Assembly: GCF_019704555.1 (NCBI RefSeq)
Contig: NZ_AP024745.1
Coordinates: 8,192,501 to 8,256,500, forward strand
Length of the DNA: 64,000 nt
Direction of reading: 5' to 3'
Origin: Actinoplanes sp. L3-i22
GTDB taxonomy: Bacteria > Actinomycetota > Actinomycetes > Mycobacteriales > Micromonosporaceae
Shown here: positions 17,414 through 26,229 of the stretch, one piece after another
How positions within the stretch are numbered: the stretch's first letter is position 1
How the letters are laid out: every line of letters begins with the position of its first letter
Position numbers and translations under genes: made by a program
Notes under the pieces: generated by a model
The model's database searches: none
What the model was told of the DNA's origin: nothing
What the model saw: the letters and a program-made list of their open reading frames with translations, nothing else

Positions 17414-18607
17414 TCAGTCGAAAACCGCGCCGACCACGTGCTCGGCGATCGCCAGGGATGACGTCGCCGCTGGTGAGGGCGCATTCCGGACGGCCGTGAT
17501 CGCACCCAGCCGGTGAATGCGGAAGTCGTCGACGAGGCTGCCGTCGCGGTCGAGGGCCTGGGCCCGCACGCCCGCTCCGGCCCGCACGACATCAGCCGCG
17601 CCGATCTCCGGGACGTACTGCATCGCCTCGGCCATGTATCGGCTCTTGGAGAGCGAGCCGCGGACCTCTTTGACCCCGGTGCGCCAGTGCTGTTTCGCCA
17701 TCCGCCAGGCACCCGGCCACGCGGCGAGCGCGGCGAGGTCCGGAACGGAGAAGTTCGAGCGTTTGTAGCCTTCCTTCGCGGTGGCCAGCACCGCGTTCGG
17801 GCCGACCTCCACGATCCCGGTCACGCGGCGGGTGAAATGCACGCCGAGGAATGGGTACCGCGGGTCCGGAACCGGGTAGATCATGCCGCGGACCATGTCC
17901 GCTTTATCGGCTTTTACGCGCATGTATTCGCCCCGGAACGGGATGATGATCGGCTCCTGCTGATCGCCGGCCAGCCTGGCCACCCGGTCCGAATGGATCC
18001 CGGCACAGATGATCAACCGGTCCACGACCAGCCGGTTCTCCCCCGAGGTGACCTCGGTGCGGCCGGCCTGCGCGCTGATCCCGTCGACCGGCCAGTTGAA
18101 GCGGACCTCGCCCCCGGCGGCAACGATGTCGTCGGCGAAGGCCCGCGCGATGCCCGGGAAATCGGTGATCGCGGTTTCCGGGGAATGCAGCGCGGCGAGG
18201 CCGGCGGCGTGCGGTTCGATCTCGCGGATCCCTGCGGGATCAACACGACGCAATCCGGGTACGTCGTTCTCCCGCGCCCGTTTCTCCAGATTGTCGAGCC
18301 GCCCCAACTCGTCGGCCCGCACCGCGACGACGAGTTTGCCGCACTCGTCGTAGGCGATCTTCCGCTCCTGGCAGTACTCCTTGAGCAGCGACCGCCCGCG
18401 CGTGCACAACCGCGCCTTCAAACTGCCCGGCGGGTAGTAGATGCCGGCGTGCACCACCCCGGAGTTGTGCCCGGTCTGGTGCAGCGCGACGTCGTTCTCC
18501 TTCTCCAGCACCACGATCCTGGTCCCGGGCCGCCGGAGGGTGATCTCCCGCCCGATCGCCAGCCCGACGATGCCGGCGCCCACGATCCCGATGGTCTCGT
18601 CAGCCAT
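17414..18607 (-). CDS. lhgO: L-2-hydroxyglutarate oxidase (LhgO/LhgD type)
   Basis: A 397-residue FAD-dependent enzyme of the DAO family that oxidises L-2-hydroxyglutarate to 2-oxoglutarate. The dinucleotide fold GIVGAGIVGLAIGRE is at about 6-20, followed by VLEKENDVALHQTGHNSGVVHAGIYY (about 33-58), a signature of LhgO. Further family marks are FRGEYMRVK, YPVPDPRYPFLGVHFTRR and GAGVRAQALDRDG near the C-terminus. ATG 18607 opens directly into the FAD fold. It follows the aldehyde dehydrogenase by 32 bp in the same direction and is probably co-transcribed. The 2-hydroxy acid substrate in this cluster could be a relative of 2-hydroxyglutarate. Confidence 0.9.
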   Translation of the reverse strand: MADETIGIVGAGIVGLAIGREITLRRPGTRIVVLEKENDVALHQTGHNSGVVHAGIYYPPGSLKARLCTRGRSLLKEYCQERKIAYDECGKLVVAVRADELGRLDNLEKRARENDVPGLRRVDPAGIREIEPHAAGLAALHSPETAITDFPGIARAFADDIVAAGGEVRFNWPVDGISAQAGRTEVTSGENRLVVDRLIICAGIHSDRVARLAGDQQEPIIIPFRGEYMRVKADKADMVRGMIYPVPDPRYPFLGVHFTRRVTGIVEVGPNAVLATAKEGYKRSNFSVPDLAALAAWPGAWRMAKQHWRTGVKEVRGSLSKSRYMAEAMQYVPEIGAADVVRAGAGVRAQALDRDGSLVDDFRIHRLGAITAVRNAPSPAATSSLAIAEHVVGAVFD

Positions 18608-18639
18608 CAATGTCCTGCCTCTTTCGATAGGTCGCGCGT

Positions 18640-20049
18640 TCAGCCGAAGTGGACGGCGAACGTCTTGACCTTGGTATAGAACCGCAACGCCTCGGCGCCC
18701 TGCTCCTTGAAAGCTGAGCCGGAGTCCCGGAAGCCACCGAACGGCTGATGCACGTCCCAGCCACTCGTCGTGGTGTTGACGGCGATCTGTCCACAATCGG
18801 CCTCGGCGATGAACCGATTCGCCGCCGCGAGGCTGTCGGTGAAAATCGCCGCGGCGAGCCCGAACCGGGAGTCGTTCACCGCCTCGATCGCCTCTTCCAG
18901 ACCATCGATCCGGCGTACGACGACGACCGGTCCGAAAACCTCATCCCGCCAGATGTCCATGTCGGGAGTGACGTCGGTGAGCACGGTCGGCTCGACCCAA
19001 CAGCCCGGTCCGGGCACCTCCGCGCCGCCCAGCTCGACCCGGGCGCCCTGCTTGACCGCGCCCGCGAGATGCGCGAGCACGCTGCCCTGATGTGCCTTGC
19101 TGACCAGCGGTCCGGTGGTCAGCTCGGCGACCCTCGCGCGCAGCAGGGGTAGGAACTCGTCGTAGACCGCCCGGTCGACCAGCACCCGGCTGGTCGCCGT
19201 GCAGCGCTGCCCGGCCTGCCCGAACGACGCCGCGACGACCCCGGTGGCCGCCTTCGCCAGGTTCGCGTCGGCGAGGACCACCGACGCGTTCTTGCCGCCC
19301 ATCTCCGACTGGAACCGCACGCCGCGCGCGGCGAACCGCACCCGCAGCGCCTCGCCGACCTCGTTGCCGCCGGTGAACGTGACCGCCGCGATCCGCGGAT
19401 CATCCAGAAGGGCATCAGAGATTTCCGACGTACGGCCGGTGACCACGTTGACCACGCCGGCCGGCACGCCCGCGTCGTGCAGTGCCCGGGCCAGGTGCAG
19501 CGCCGACGTCGGCGTCTCGGTGGCCGGCTTGAGCACGACGGCGTTGCCGGCCGCCAGCGCCGGGGCCAGCTTGCGGGCCGGGGTGATCATCGGGTCGTTC
19601 CACGGGGCGATCGCCAGCACCACGCCGAGCGGTTCGCGCTGGTAGCCGGCCCGGGTGTCCGGGCGGGCGTCGTGGATCAGCGAGCCGTACTCCGCCCGGC
19701 CGGCCGCCGCGTAGTACTCGAAGAAGTCGGCCACCTTCTCCGCCTCGCCGCGCGCCTCGGCCGGGGTCTTGCCGTTCTCCCGGGTGATCGCCTCGGCGAT
19801 CTCGGCGGCCCGCACCCGCAGCAGCACCGACGCCTTCGCCAGGATCTTCGAGCGCTCGATCGCCGAGGTGGCCCGCCAGACCTTGAATCCGGCCTGCGCG
19901 GCCGCGTAGATCTCGATGACCTGCGCGGCGGTGAGCGCCGGGACCCGGACGAAGGGCGCCCGCACGTCGCTCGGGTCGAACACGTCGACCCAGCTGTCCG
20001 AGCCGACCCAGTGGCCGCCGGCCAGCGTCTCCATCGTGCGAACGGACAT
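18640..20049 (-). CDS. NAD(P)-dependent aldehyde dehydrogenase (semialdehyde-type), first of two
   Basis: A 469-residue aldehyde dehydrogenase. The cofactor-binding segment IAPWNDPMITPARKLAPALA, the Glu-bearing EMGGKNASVVL, the catalytic Cys in GQAGQRCTATSR, and the C-terminal PFGGFRDSG are all present. The start ATG 20049 is preceded by GAGGAG at a good distance; longer upstream frames lack one. It likely oxidises a (semi)aldehyde to the acid, and the following lhgO gene is co-oriented 32 bp away. It is divergent from a small monooxygenase-like gene. Confidence 0.9.
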   Translation of the reverse strand: MSVRTMETLAGGHWVGSDSWVDVFDPSDVRAPFVRVPALTAAQVIEIYAAAQAGFKVWRATSAIERSKILAKASVLLRVRAAEIAEAITRENGKTPAEARGEAEKVADFFEYYAAAGRAEYGSLIHDARPDTRAGYQREPLGVVLAIAPWNDPMITPARKLAPALAAGNAVVLKPATETPTSALHLARALHDAGVPAGVVNVVTGRTSEISDALLDDPRIAAVTFTGGNEVGEALRVRFAARGVRFQSEMGGKNASVVLADANLAKAATGVVAASFGQAGQRCTATSRVLVDRAVYDEFLPLLRARVAELTTGPLVSKAHQGSVLAHLAGAVKQGARVELGGAEVPGPGCWVEPTVLTDVTPDMDIWRDEVFGPVVVVRRIDGLEEAIEAVNDSRFGLAAAIFTDSLAAANRFIAEADCGQIAVNTTTSGWDVHQPFGGFRDSGSAFKEQGAEALRFYTKVKTFAVHFG

Positions 20050-20197
20050 CTTGCACTCCTCGGATCGGGTCGGTAGGCGAATGTTAGGAACCGTCGAGCG
20101 GGCCGGACCATGCGTTGCGGCGGATGCATTGGTTGCGCCCGGCGCACCGATTTCTTTGCTGGAATCGGCGCACCGACAAACTGTGTGGAGGAAGCTC

Positions 20198-20476
20198 GTG
20201 GCATACGCCGTCATCGCGCACTACCGGTGCGAGCCGTCGGACGCGTCGCTGATCCGGAAGGCACTGCTGAAGATGCGCGAGCACACCCGGGCGGAGCCCG
20301 GGAATCTCGAGTACGTGGTGCACACCGCCGAGGACGGGTTCGTGCTCTACGAGGTCTACCTGGACCGGGCCGGATTCGACGCGCACGCGGCGAGTGAGCA
20401 TTTCGCCGAGTACATCGTGGGGACCGTGCGGCCCTTGCTGACCGATCGTCAGGTCACGTTCGCCGAGGTCATCTAG
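20198..20476 (+). CDS. Antibiotic-biosynthesis-monooxygenase (ABM) domain protein
   Basis: A 92-residue dimeric ferredoxin-like protein of the ABM superfamily. The pattern YAVIAHYRCEPSD, LLKMREHTRAEPGNLEYVVH, GFVLYEVYLDRAGFDAHAAS and HFAEYIV is typical; the family contains quinone-forming monooxygenases and heme-degrading enzymes. The GTG at 20198 follows GGAGGAAGC and gives the normal family length. It is the only plus-strand gene within the catabolic block and is divergent from the first aldehyde dehydrogenase. It may act on a hydroquinone or similar intermediate; this is inference. Confidence 0.85.
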   Translation: MAYAVIAHYRCEPSDASLIRKALLKMREHTRAEPGNLEYVVHTAEDGFVLYEVYLDRAGFDAHAASEHFAEYIVGTVRPLLTDRQVTFAEVI

Positions 20477-20484
20477 TTCCTCTT

Positions 20485-20509
20485 CCGGGGCCGGCCGGTC
20501 CGGCCCCGG
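20485..20509. terminator. Bidirectional hairpin terminator between convergent genes
   Basis: CCGGGGCCGG (20485-20494) and CCGGCCCCGG (20500-20509) form a perfect 10-bp stem with a 5-nt loop, between the ABM gene (+) and the MetE-like gene (-). Confidence 0.75.
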
Positions 20510-20516
20510 AGCAGAG

Positions 20517-21482
20517 TCAGAGCTCGTTGCCCCAGCACATCCGGGCGATGGTCTCGACGTGGATCAGCTTGCGCCACTGGTCCTCGACGCCGATCGTGGT
20601 GCCGCCGGCGGTCGGGGAGAAGCCGGCGCTCGGGCTGACCGCCACGTCCTCCAGGTCGCGGATGTCGCCGGCGACGTCCATCCGGTCCATGATCGTGTCG
20701 ATGTCCTCCAGTTCGGCGCTCGTCGGGTCGACGATGCCGAGGCAGACGTCCTTCTCCGCCGGGACGGCCCGGAGCAGGGCGACCTCACCCGGGGTGCCCT
20801 TGTCGAACGGGAGACTCCATCGGTCGACGGGGACGCCGGCGAACAGCTTCTCGGCGACAGCAGCGTCGACCTCCGCTTCAGCCGAGAAAATGGGACATAT
20901 CCCGATTCGTACGTTGAAAGGCTTGTCTTTGAGGGTGACCGCGAGCGAGTCGATCTCGATGGCCTCGTCGAGGTCGAAGGGCTGCCCGGTGAGCGCGGCC
21001 GCATACCCCGGGTTGTCGATCTGGAGGTAGCGGACCCCGCGGGCGATGATCGCCTCGATCTCGTCGTTGATGATCTTCGCGAGGGCCAGGCCCAGCTCAC
21101 GGGTGCTCCCCCAGGCGCCGCCGGGCGTGTAGAGCTTCGCCGCGAGGTAGGCCGGCGACGGCAGCGTGGCCTTGGCCGGGATCTGGGTCAGCGCGGTGAG
21201 CGCGGAAGCGTCCTCGGCGACCAGCGACCGGTGCGGCTTCAGCTCACCGCGGTCGAACCCGTCGACCGCGTCGAGGACCGCGCTGCGGAAGTCGGCCCGC
21301 CGGAACTCGCCGTCGGTGACCACGGTCAGGCTCAGTCGGCGCTGCCGGCGCACGGCCTCGGCGATCGCCGCGTCCTCGATCGCGCGCAGGCCGGGTGCGT
21401 TCACGGCCCGGGCGGCGAGCAGCTCGGGCGGCCGGACCAGGCTGCCGTGGTGGTCGATGCGGAACTTGAAGGTGTCAGCCAC
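20517..21482 (-). CDS. MetE C-terminal-like TIM-barrel protein lacking the zinc ligands
   Basis: A 321-residue homologue of the cobalamin-independent methionine synthase catalytic barrel. The N-terminus FRIDHHGSLVRPPELL matches the folate-binding motif of the intact paralogue at 48033-49142 (FRADHVGSLLRPPHLL). However, the zinc site is gone. Where the paralogue has THMCRGN, FLEFD and SPQCGF, this protein has RIGICPIF, SLPFD and SPSAGF, so His, Glu and one Cys are replaced. It cannot activate homocysteine in the normal way. It is the last gene of the seven-gene dioxygenase operon, overlapping the HbpS/GlcG gene by 8 bp, so a catabolic role, perhaps in methyl or C1 transfer or as a repurposed barrel enzyme, is likely. 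Confidence 0.8.
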   Translation of the reverse strand: MADTFKFRIDHHGSLVRPPELLAARAVNAPGLRAIEDAAIAEAVRRQRRLSLTVVTDGEFRRADFRSAVLDAVDGFDRGELKPHRSLVAEDASALTALTQIPAKATLPSPAYLAAKLYTPGGAWGSTRELGLALAKIINDEIEAIIARGVRYLQIDNPGYAAALTGQPFDLDEAIEIDSLAVTLKDKPFNVRIGICPIFSAEAEVDAAVAEKLFAGVPVDRWSLPFDKGTPGEVALLRAVPAEKDVCLGIVDPTSAELEDIDTIMDRMDVAGDIRDLEDVAVSPSAGFSPTAGGTTIGVEDQWRKLIHVETIARMCWGNEL

Positions 21483-21933
21483 GGTTCTCCCCCCGGTTTC
21501 TGCCCCACGCTGCGAAGGTCAACTCGTAGCCGAGCTCGGTCAGCACTTCCTCACAGGCCTTCTGGTCCTCGGCGGGCGTGCCGCCGGAGACGCCGAGACC
21601 GCCGAGGATCTCGCCGTCCCGCTTGATCGTCACGCCGCCCTCGGTCGCCACGATCGGGTGCGCGGCCATCGTGGACAGCTGCGCGAAGAACCCCGGGTTG
21701 CTGTTCGCCCAGTCGTAGAGCATGTTGGTCGGCCGCTCCATGATCGCCGAGCTGTACGCCTTGGCGATCGCGATGCTCGGGGTCAGCGCGCGGGCGCCGT
21801 CCGAGCGCTTGACCGAGATCAGGTGGCCACCGGCGTCGACGATCGCGACGCTGAGCGCCTTGCCCAGCTCGGCGCCACGCGCCAGGGTTCCGGTCAGGAT
21901 CTCTTCCGCTTCCGCGAGAGTCAGTCTGGTCAT
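21475..21933 (-). CDS. HbpS/GlcG-family heme-binding-like protein
   Basis: A 152-residue protein of the GlcG/HbpS family (Haem_degrading domain). The sequence LTLAEAEEILTGTLARGAELG, SVAIVDAGGHLISVKRSDGA, AKAYSSA and GGVTIKRDGEILGGLGVSGG is the family fingerprint; the last stretch ends with GVSGGTPAEDQ. Members occur widely in glycolate and aromatic catabolic operons with no firm biochemical role. It overlaps both neighbours by a few bases, so it is translated as part of the operon. Confidence 0.9.
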   Translation of the reverse strand: MTRLTLAEAEEILTGTLARGAELGKALSVAIVDAGGHLISVKRSDGARALTPSIAIAKAYSSAIMERPTNMLYDWANSNPGFFAQLSTMAAHPIVATEGGVTIKRDGEILGGLGVSGGTPAEDQKACEEVLTELGYELTFAAWGRNRGENRG

Positions 21934-22700
21934 GCGAGGGCCTCCCGGATCTCGGCGACGGCGGCGTTGTAGAGGTCGGGCGACTCCCAGTACATCGAGT
22001 GCGGGGCGCCCGGCACGATCGCCAGGTGCGAGCCCTTGACCAGCTCGTGTGCCCGCTTGACGGTGGCGACGCTGAGCACCGCGTCGGTCTCGCCGGCCAG
22101 GAACCAGAGCTGCACGCCCGAGGCGACGATCTCCTCGATGGTCGGCCCGCCGGTCGACAGGTTGCGCAGGTCGGCCATCTTGGCCACGTTGAACGTGCCC
22201 ATCTGCTGGAACAGGAACGTCTTCGCGGGCTGCTCGGCCTGGAACTTCCTGCTCATCAGCCGGTCGATCACCGGCAGTTTGACCGCTTCGGCCCGGTCGG
22301 CGGCGACCAGCTCGGACAACTCCGGGTGGTCGAGCCCGCCGAGCGAGTGGCCGAGCGCGACGCCGGCCACCCGGTCCGGACGCTGGAGCGCGGCGCGCAG
22401 CGCGGCCACCGAGCCGATCGACTGGCCGACCAGCAGCACGTCACGCAGGTCCTCGGCGTCGAGGACGGCGATCAGGTCACCGGGGAAGTCCTGCCCGTCG
22501 AACTCCGGCATCGAGGAGTCGGACCGGCCGAAGCCGCGCAGGTCGACGGTGACCACGGTGTAGCGGTCGCGCAGCGCGGTGACCTGCTGCCACCAGGCCG
22601 CGTGGTGCCCGCCGGAGCCGTGCACGAAGAGGATCGCGGGCCCGGCGCCGTGGCGCTCGTAGTAGATCCTGGCCCCGTCGGGGGCGGCGGCGAACGGCAT
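21930..22700 (-). CDS. Alpha/beta-fold hydrolase
   Basis: A 256-residue alpha/beta hydrolase of the meta-cleavage-product hydrolase/epoxide hydrolase type. The oxyanion loop is FVHGSGGHHAAWW (about 24-36), the nucleophile elbow is VGQSIGS (about 98-104, Ser), with an acidic residue in GETDAV and the catalytic His in PGAPHSMYWE. A second Gly-x-Ser-x-Gly sequence (GHSLGG) follows some 25 residues later but is in the wrong place for the elbow. The start ATG overlaps the stop of the VOC gene. In its operon it could open a C-C or ester bond of the ring-fission product. Confidence 0.88.
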   Translation of the reverse strand: MPFAAAPDGARIYYERHGAGPAILFVHGSGGHHAAWWQQVTALRDRYTVVTVDLRGFGRSDSSMPEFDGQDFPGDLIAVLDAEDLRDVLLVGQSIGSVAALRAALQRPDRVAGVALGHSLGGLDHPELSELVAADRAEAVKLPVIDRLMSRKFQAEQPAKTFLFQQMGTFNVAKMADLRNLSTGGPTIEEIVASGVQLWFLAGETDAVLSVATVKRAHELVKGSHLAIVPGAPHSMYWESPDLYNAAVAEIREALA

Positions 22701-23071
22701 CAGGCGGGCCGCTTTCCGTGGAAGACGAGCTCGATCATGGTGTGGTCCGGGTCGTGGATGTAGCAGAACTTCGACTGGTTCTCCGGCCGCTCGATCGGCC
22801 GGGTGTGCCGGATGCCGAGGTCGGCGAGGTGCTTCAGGAAGCCGTCCCAGTCCTCCACCTCGATGGCGAAGTGGTACGGCGCCATCCGGTCCATCTCCTC
22901 GACCGGCGTGAAGTGCAGGTCGAAGTTGCCCCGGGTCATCAGCACCACCTTGGTGTTGCTCTTCGGCGTGATCGCCTTGAGCCCGAAGACCTTGGAATAC
23001 CACTCCTTGGTGCGCTCGGGATCGGTGGTCGGGAAGTTCACGTGGTGGATGTACTTCGGAGCGTTGCTCAT
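22700..23071 (-). CDS. VOC-family (glyoxalase/dioxygenase-fold) protein
   Basis: A 123-residue single-domain vicinal-oxygen-chelate protein. Metal ligands can be placed at His in YIHHVNFPT, His in PYHFAIEVEDW and Glu in HTMIELVFHG. The pattern DPERTKEWYSKVFGL is the family's first helix. It lies between the FAH-family and hydrolase genes and overlaps both by 1-4 bases. It may be an isomerase or lyase of the pathway, or a small dioxygenase; the sequence does not decide. Confidence 0.88.
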   Translation of the reverse strand: MSNAPKYIHHVNFPTTDPERTKEWYSKVFGLKAITPKSNTKVVLMTRGNFDLHFTPVEEMDRMAPYHFAIEVEDWDGFLKHLADLGIRHTRPIERPENQSKFCYIHDPDHTMIELVFHGKRPA

Positions 23072-23841
23072 CAGGGGTGCCTCTCTTCCAGGACAGGATT
23101 CGACAACGTGCCGATGCCGCTGATCTCGATCTCCACGGTTCGGCCCGGTTCCAGCTGGACGTTGCTGTCGGCGCCCATCCAGAGCACGTCGCCGGGGTGC
23201 ATGGTGAGGTACTTGGTTGCCTCGACGATGAAGTCGAACGGGTCGAAGAGCATGTCGCCGGTGGCGAACCTGGCCCGCACCCCGCCGTCGACCCGGACCG
23301 TGGTGGTCTGCGCCAGCGGGTCGACGTCGGTCTCGATCCACGGGCCCATCGGCTTGAACGTGTCGCTGTTCTTGCTGCGCCAGAACGTGCGGTCGGCGTG
23401 CTGCCACTCGCGGGCGGAGACGTCGTTGCCGATGGTCCAGCCGAAGATCGACTCCTGCGCTTCCGACCGGCTCGCGCGGCGCAGGGTCCGGCCGATGACC
23501 GCGACGACCTCGCCCTCGGCCTCGAAGCGGCCGGTCACCTCGGCCGGCTTGACGATCGGCTGGTGGTGGCCGGTCAGGGCGTTGTTCGCCCGGTAGCCGA
23601 CCTCGGGCCGGTCGGGCGCCTTCGCCCCGTAGTGTTCGACGTGCGACCGGTAGTTGAAGCCGACCGCGTAGAAGACGCCGGGGATCACCGGGGGCAGGAA
23701 GTCGACGTCGGCCAGCGGCAGCCGCCGGCCAAGGCGTAGCGGCTCTGTTTCAATCGGCGAAATGTCCATAATGTGAGCCAGGCCATCGGCGATCTCGGCC
23801 CAGACCGGACGACCGTCGACCCTGATGCGGCTGTATCTCAT
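23071..23841 (-). CDS. Fumarylacetoacetate-hydrolase-family protein
   Basis: A 256-residue FAH-superfamily enzyme; relatives hydrolyse fumarylpyruvate or acylpyruvates, hydrate 2-hydroxypentadienoate, or decarboxylate 4-oxalocrotonate. GVFYAVGFNYRSHVEHYG is the conserved N-terminal core motif, and the acidic metal ligands are in FEAEGEVVAVIGR and the later Asp of NDVSAREW. The final part PGDVLWMGADSN matches the family's closing strand. It overlaps the VOC gene and lies 2 bp from the second aldehyde dehydrogenase. In a meta-type pathway it would act after ring fission and semialdehyde oxidation. Confidence 0.9.
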   Translation of the reverse strand: MRYSRIRVDGRPVWAEIADGLAHIMDISPIETEPLRLGRRLPLADVDFLPPVIPGVFYAVGFNYRSHVEHYGAKAPDRPEVGYRANNALTGHHQPIVKPAEVTGRFEAEGEVVAVIGRTLRRASRSEAQESIFGWTIGNDVSAREWQHADRTFWRSKNSDTFKPMGPWIETDVDPLAQTTTVRVDGGVRARFATGDMLFDPFDFIVEATKYLTMHPGDVLWMGADSNVQLEPGRTVEIEISGIGTLSNPVLEERHP

Positions 23842-23843
23842 CC

Positions 23844-25268
23844 TCAGTCCACCAGCAGGTGTGAGACGCGCTTGGTGACCAGGTAGGCGTCCAGCCCCTC
23901 GGGCCCGCCCTCCCGGCCGTACCCGCTGGACTTCACCCCGCCGGACGGCGCCTCGTGGACCGACCCACCACAGTGGTTGATCGACAGGATGCCGGCCTCG
24001 AAACCCCGGATCAGCTTCTCCGCGGTCTTCGACGACCGGGTGAAGCCGTAGGCGGCGAGCCCGTAGGGCAGGGAGTTCGCGATCCGGAGCGCGTCGTCGA
24101 GATCGTCGAACGCGACGATCGGCGCGATCGGCCCGAACGGCTCCTCGACCATCACCCGCGCGTCGGCCGGCACGTCGGTCAGCACGGTCGGCGCGAAGAA
24201 GAAGCCGGGCCGGTCCAGCCGCCCGCCGCCGGTCCGCACCGAGGCCCCGCGACTGACCGCGTCGGCCACCAGCTCCTCCATCGCCTTGAGCCGGCGCGGG
24301 TTCGCGAGCGGGCCCATCGTGACGCCCTCGGCGAGCCCGTCGCCGACCACGACCCGGCCCGCGGCCTCGACGAACGCCGCGACGAACGCGTCGTGCAGCG
24401 ACGAGTGGACCAGGAAGCGACTGGGCGCCGTGCAGACCTGACCGGCGTTGACGAACTTGGCGAACGCGGCCTTGCGCGCGGCCTGGACCGGGTCGGCGTC
24501 CGCGGCGACGATCACCGGGGCGTGGCCGCCGAGCTCCATCAGGGACGGTTTCATCGCGGCGCCGGCCTGCGCGGCGAGCAGCTTGCCGACCGGGATCGAG
24601 CCGGTGAACGCGACCAGGCGGATCCGCGGGTCGGCGATCAGGTGCTTGGACACCTCGGCCGGCTCGCCGAAGACCAGGTTGAGCACGCCGGCCGGGAGTC
24701 CCGCGTCGGCGAAGCAGCGGACCAGCTCGACGGCGGTGCCGGGGGTCTCCTCGGACGCCTTGATCACGATCGAGCAGCCGGCCGCGAGGGCGCCGGCCAT
24801 CTTGCGCATCGGGGAGCCGGCCGGGAAGTTCCACGGGGTGAACGCGGCGACCGGGCCGATCGGCTCCTGCCGCACGCTCAGCACCGTGTCGTCGGCCGAG
24901 GGGATGATCCGGCCGTACGCGCGGCGGGCGTCCTCGGCGTCCCAGCGCAGCGCGCCGGCCACGCGCAGGGCCTCGCCGCGCGCTTCCGCGAAGGGTTTGC
25001 CCTGTTCCAGGGTCATCACCCGGCCGACGTGGTCGGCCCTGTCGGTGAGCAGCGCGGCCGCCTTGAGCAGGATCGCGGTGCGCTCGGCGATCGGGGTGGC
25101 CGTCCAGACGGCGAAGCCCCGCTCGGCCGCGTCGAGAGCCTGGTCGAGATGTTCCGTCGTGGCCAGCGCGACCCGTCCGATGACCTCCTCGGTCGCGGGG
25201 TTGAGCACCGGCGCGGTGTCTTCCGTGGCGACCCAGGCGCCATCGATATAGAGGGACAAATCCGTCAT
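23844..25268 (-). CDS. NAD(P)-dependent aldehyde dehydrogenase (semialdehyde-type), second of two
   Basis: A 474-residue aldehyde dehydrogenase close to the succinate-semialdehyde/2-hydroxymuconic-semialdehyde group. FTPWNFPAGSPMRKMAGALA binds NAD(P); the base Glu is in MELGGHAPVIV and the catalytic Cys in NAGQVCTAPSR. PFGPIAPIVAF and the ending SGYGREGG are normal. The start overlaps the stop of the dioxygenase gene by 4 bp. Position directly after an extradiol-type dioxygenase makes a ring-fission semialdehyde the natural substrate (inference). Confidence 0.9.
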   Translation of the reverse strand: MTDLSLYIDGAWVATEDTAPVLNPATEEVIGRVALATTEHLDQALDAAERGFAVWTATPIAERTAILLKAAALLTDRADHVGRVMTLEQGKPFAEARGEALRVAGALRWDAEDARRAYGRIIPSADDTVLSVRQEPIGPVAAFTPWNFPAGSPMRKMAGALAAGCSIVIKASEETPGTAVELVRCFADAGLPAGVLNLVFGEPAEVSKHLIADPRIRLVAFTGSIPVGKLLAAQAGAAMKPSLMELGGHAPVIVAADADPVQAARKAAFAKFVNAGQVCTAPSRFLVHSSLHDAFVAAFVEAAGRVVVGDGLAEGVTMGPLANPRRLKAMEELVADAVSRGASVRTGGGRLDRPGFFFAPTVLTDVPADARVMVEEPFGPIAPIVAFDDLDDALRIANSLPYGLAAYGFTRSSKTAEKLIRGFEAGILSINHCGGSVHEAPSGGVKSSGYGREGGPEGLDAYLVTKRVSHLLVD

Positions 25269-26161
25269 GAGGTCTCCCGGGAGCTGCGCAGGGTCCAGAT
25301 GTGGTGCGGCGGCGCGGTCTCGTGCACGCGGGTCCCGTACGTGTCGTCGATCCGGTCCATGTCCGCGGCCAACTCCACCCGCCCGCCGCAGGGGGCGTGG
25401 ACGAAGCGGAAGACGTTCGAGCCGACCGTGTGCCGGCCGAGCTTGCGCGCCTCCTGCCAGCCCTTCTCGATCATGTGGTTGCCGCCCTCGATCACGTCGT
25501 CGAAGCCGGCCACCTCGTACGAGACGTGGTTGATCCCGGCTTTGTCCGGCCGGTGGCAGAGCAGGAAGTTGTGCTGGTCGGCGTCGCCCTCGACGCGCAT
25601 GAACGTGCCCATCGGCTGGACCACGTCGGTCGGGATGAACTCCAGCCCGTCGACGTAGAACGCGACGGCCTCCTCCTGACCGGCCTTGGGAATGTTCAGC
25701 GCGACGTGGCACATCCGGATCGGGCGGACCCGGCCGACCGGGCCGAGGGCTTCGTTCACCCTGGTCACCGCGCCGCTGGTGTTCGCCTTGCGCGGCGCGG
25801 AAGGGACATAGTCCGAAATATCGGCAAGAGTCAGGCCGACACCGAACCCGGTCCGGTCCACAGCGCGGAAGACGCCGTCCTCGCCTGGCGAAGCGCCGAC
25901 TCTGGCCGCCAGCCGCGCCAGCTCTTCAACCGTGTCGACGCCCCAGACGATCTCTCGCGCGGTCGGCCCCTTCTCGACCGCCGGCGGCAGATCGGAACGG
26001 TCGCCGGCGTGCAGCACCAGCGTCTGGCCGATCCGGGTGCGGAACACCGCGGTCGTCTCGTCCTGCGATTCCAGCGCGAGGCCGAAATCGTCGAAGAATC
26101 GAACGTTCGTGGCGAGATCGTCGACGGTGTAAATCACCGACTCGATGCGCTGGACTCCCAC
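25265..26161 (-). CDS. Two-domain extradiol-type (VOC) dioxygenase
   Basis: A 298-residue protein with two VOC modules, the length and layout of type I extradiol catechol dioxygenases. The second module keeps the 2-His-1-Glu iron site: His in MCHVALNIP, His in GINHVSYEVAGF and Glu in CGGRVELAADMD. The first module is degenerate, as usual. It heads an operon of seven overlapping or near-overlapping genes (dioxygenase, aldehyde dehydrogenase, FAH, VOC, hydrolase, HbpS/GlcG, MetE-like). A LysR-type palindrome ends 72 bp upstream of the core. Ring cleavage of a catechol-like compound is the best guess; the substrate is unknown. Confidence 0.88.
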   Translation of the reverse strand: MGVQRIESVIYTVDDLATNVRFFDDFGLALESQDETTAVFRTRIGQTLVLHAGDRSDLPPAVEKGPTAREIVWGVDTVEELARLAARVGASPGEDGVFRAVDRTGFGVGLTLADISDYVPSAPRKANTSGAVTRVNEALGPVGRVRPIRMCHVALNIPKAGQEEAVAFYVDGLEFIPTDVVQPMGTFMRVEGDADQHNFLLCHRPDKAGINHVSYEVAGFDDVIEGGNHMIEKGWQEARKLGRHTVGSNVFRFVHAPCGGRVELAADMDRIDDTYGTRVHETAPPHHIWTLRSSRETS

Positions 26162-26229
26162 CGTCGCCTGCCTTTCCGATCAGTCATTTCCGATCCTAGG
26201 AGCGCATTCCGCCGCCCGACCCCGCGAAA

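Noticed and set aside
20134..20176. Direct repeat GGCGCACCGA (20141 and 20167) in the gap between aldehyde dehydrogenase and ABM genes as a third LysR site
   Set aside because: It lacks the GCAA-N7-TTGC core found before the other two operons; it may be another regulator's site but evidence is weak.
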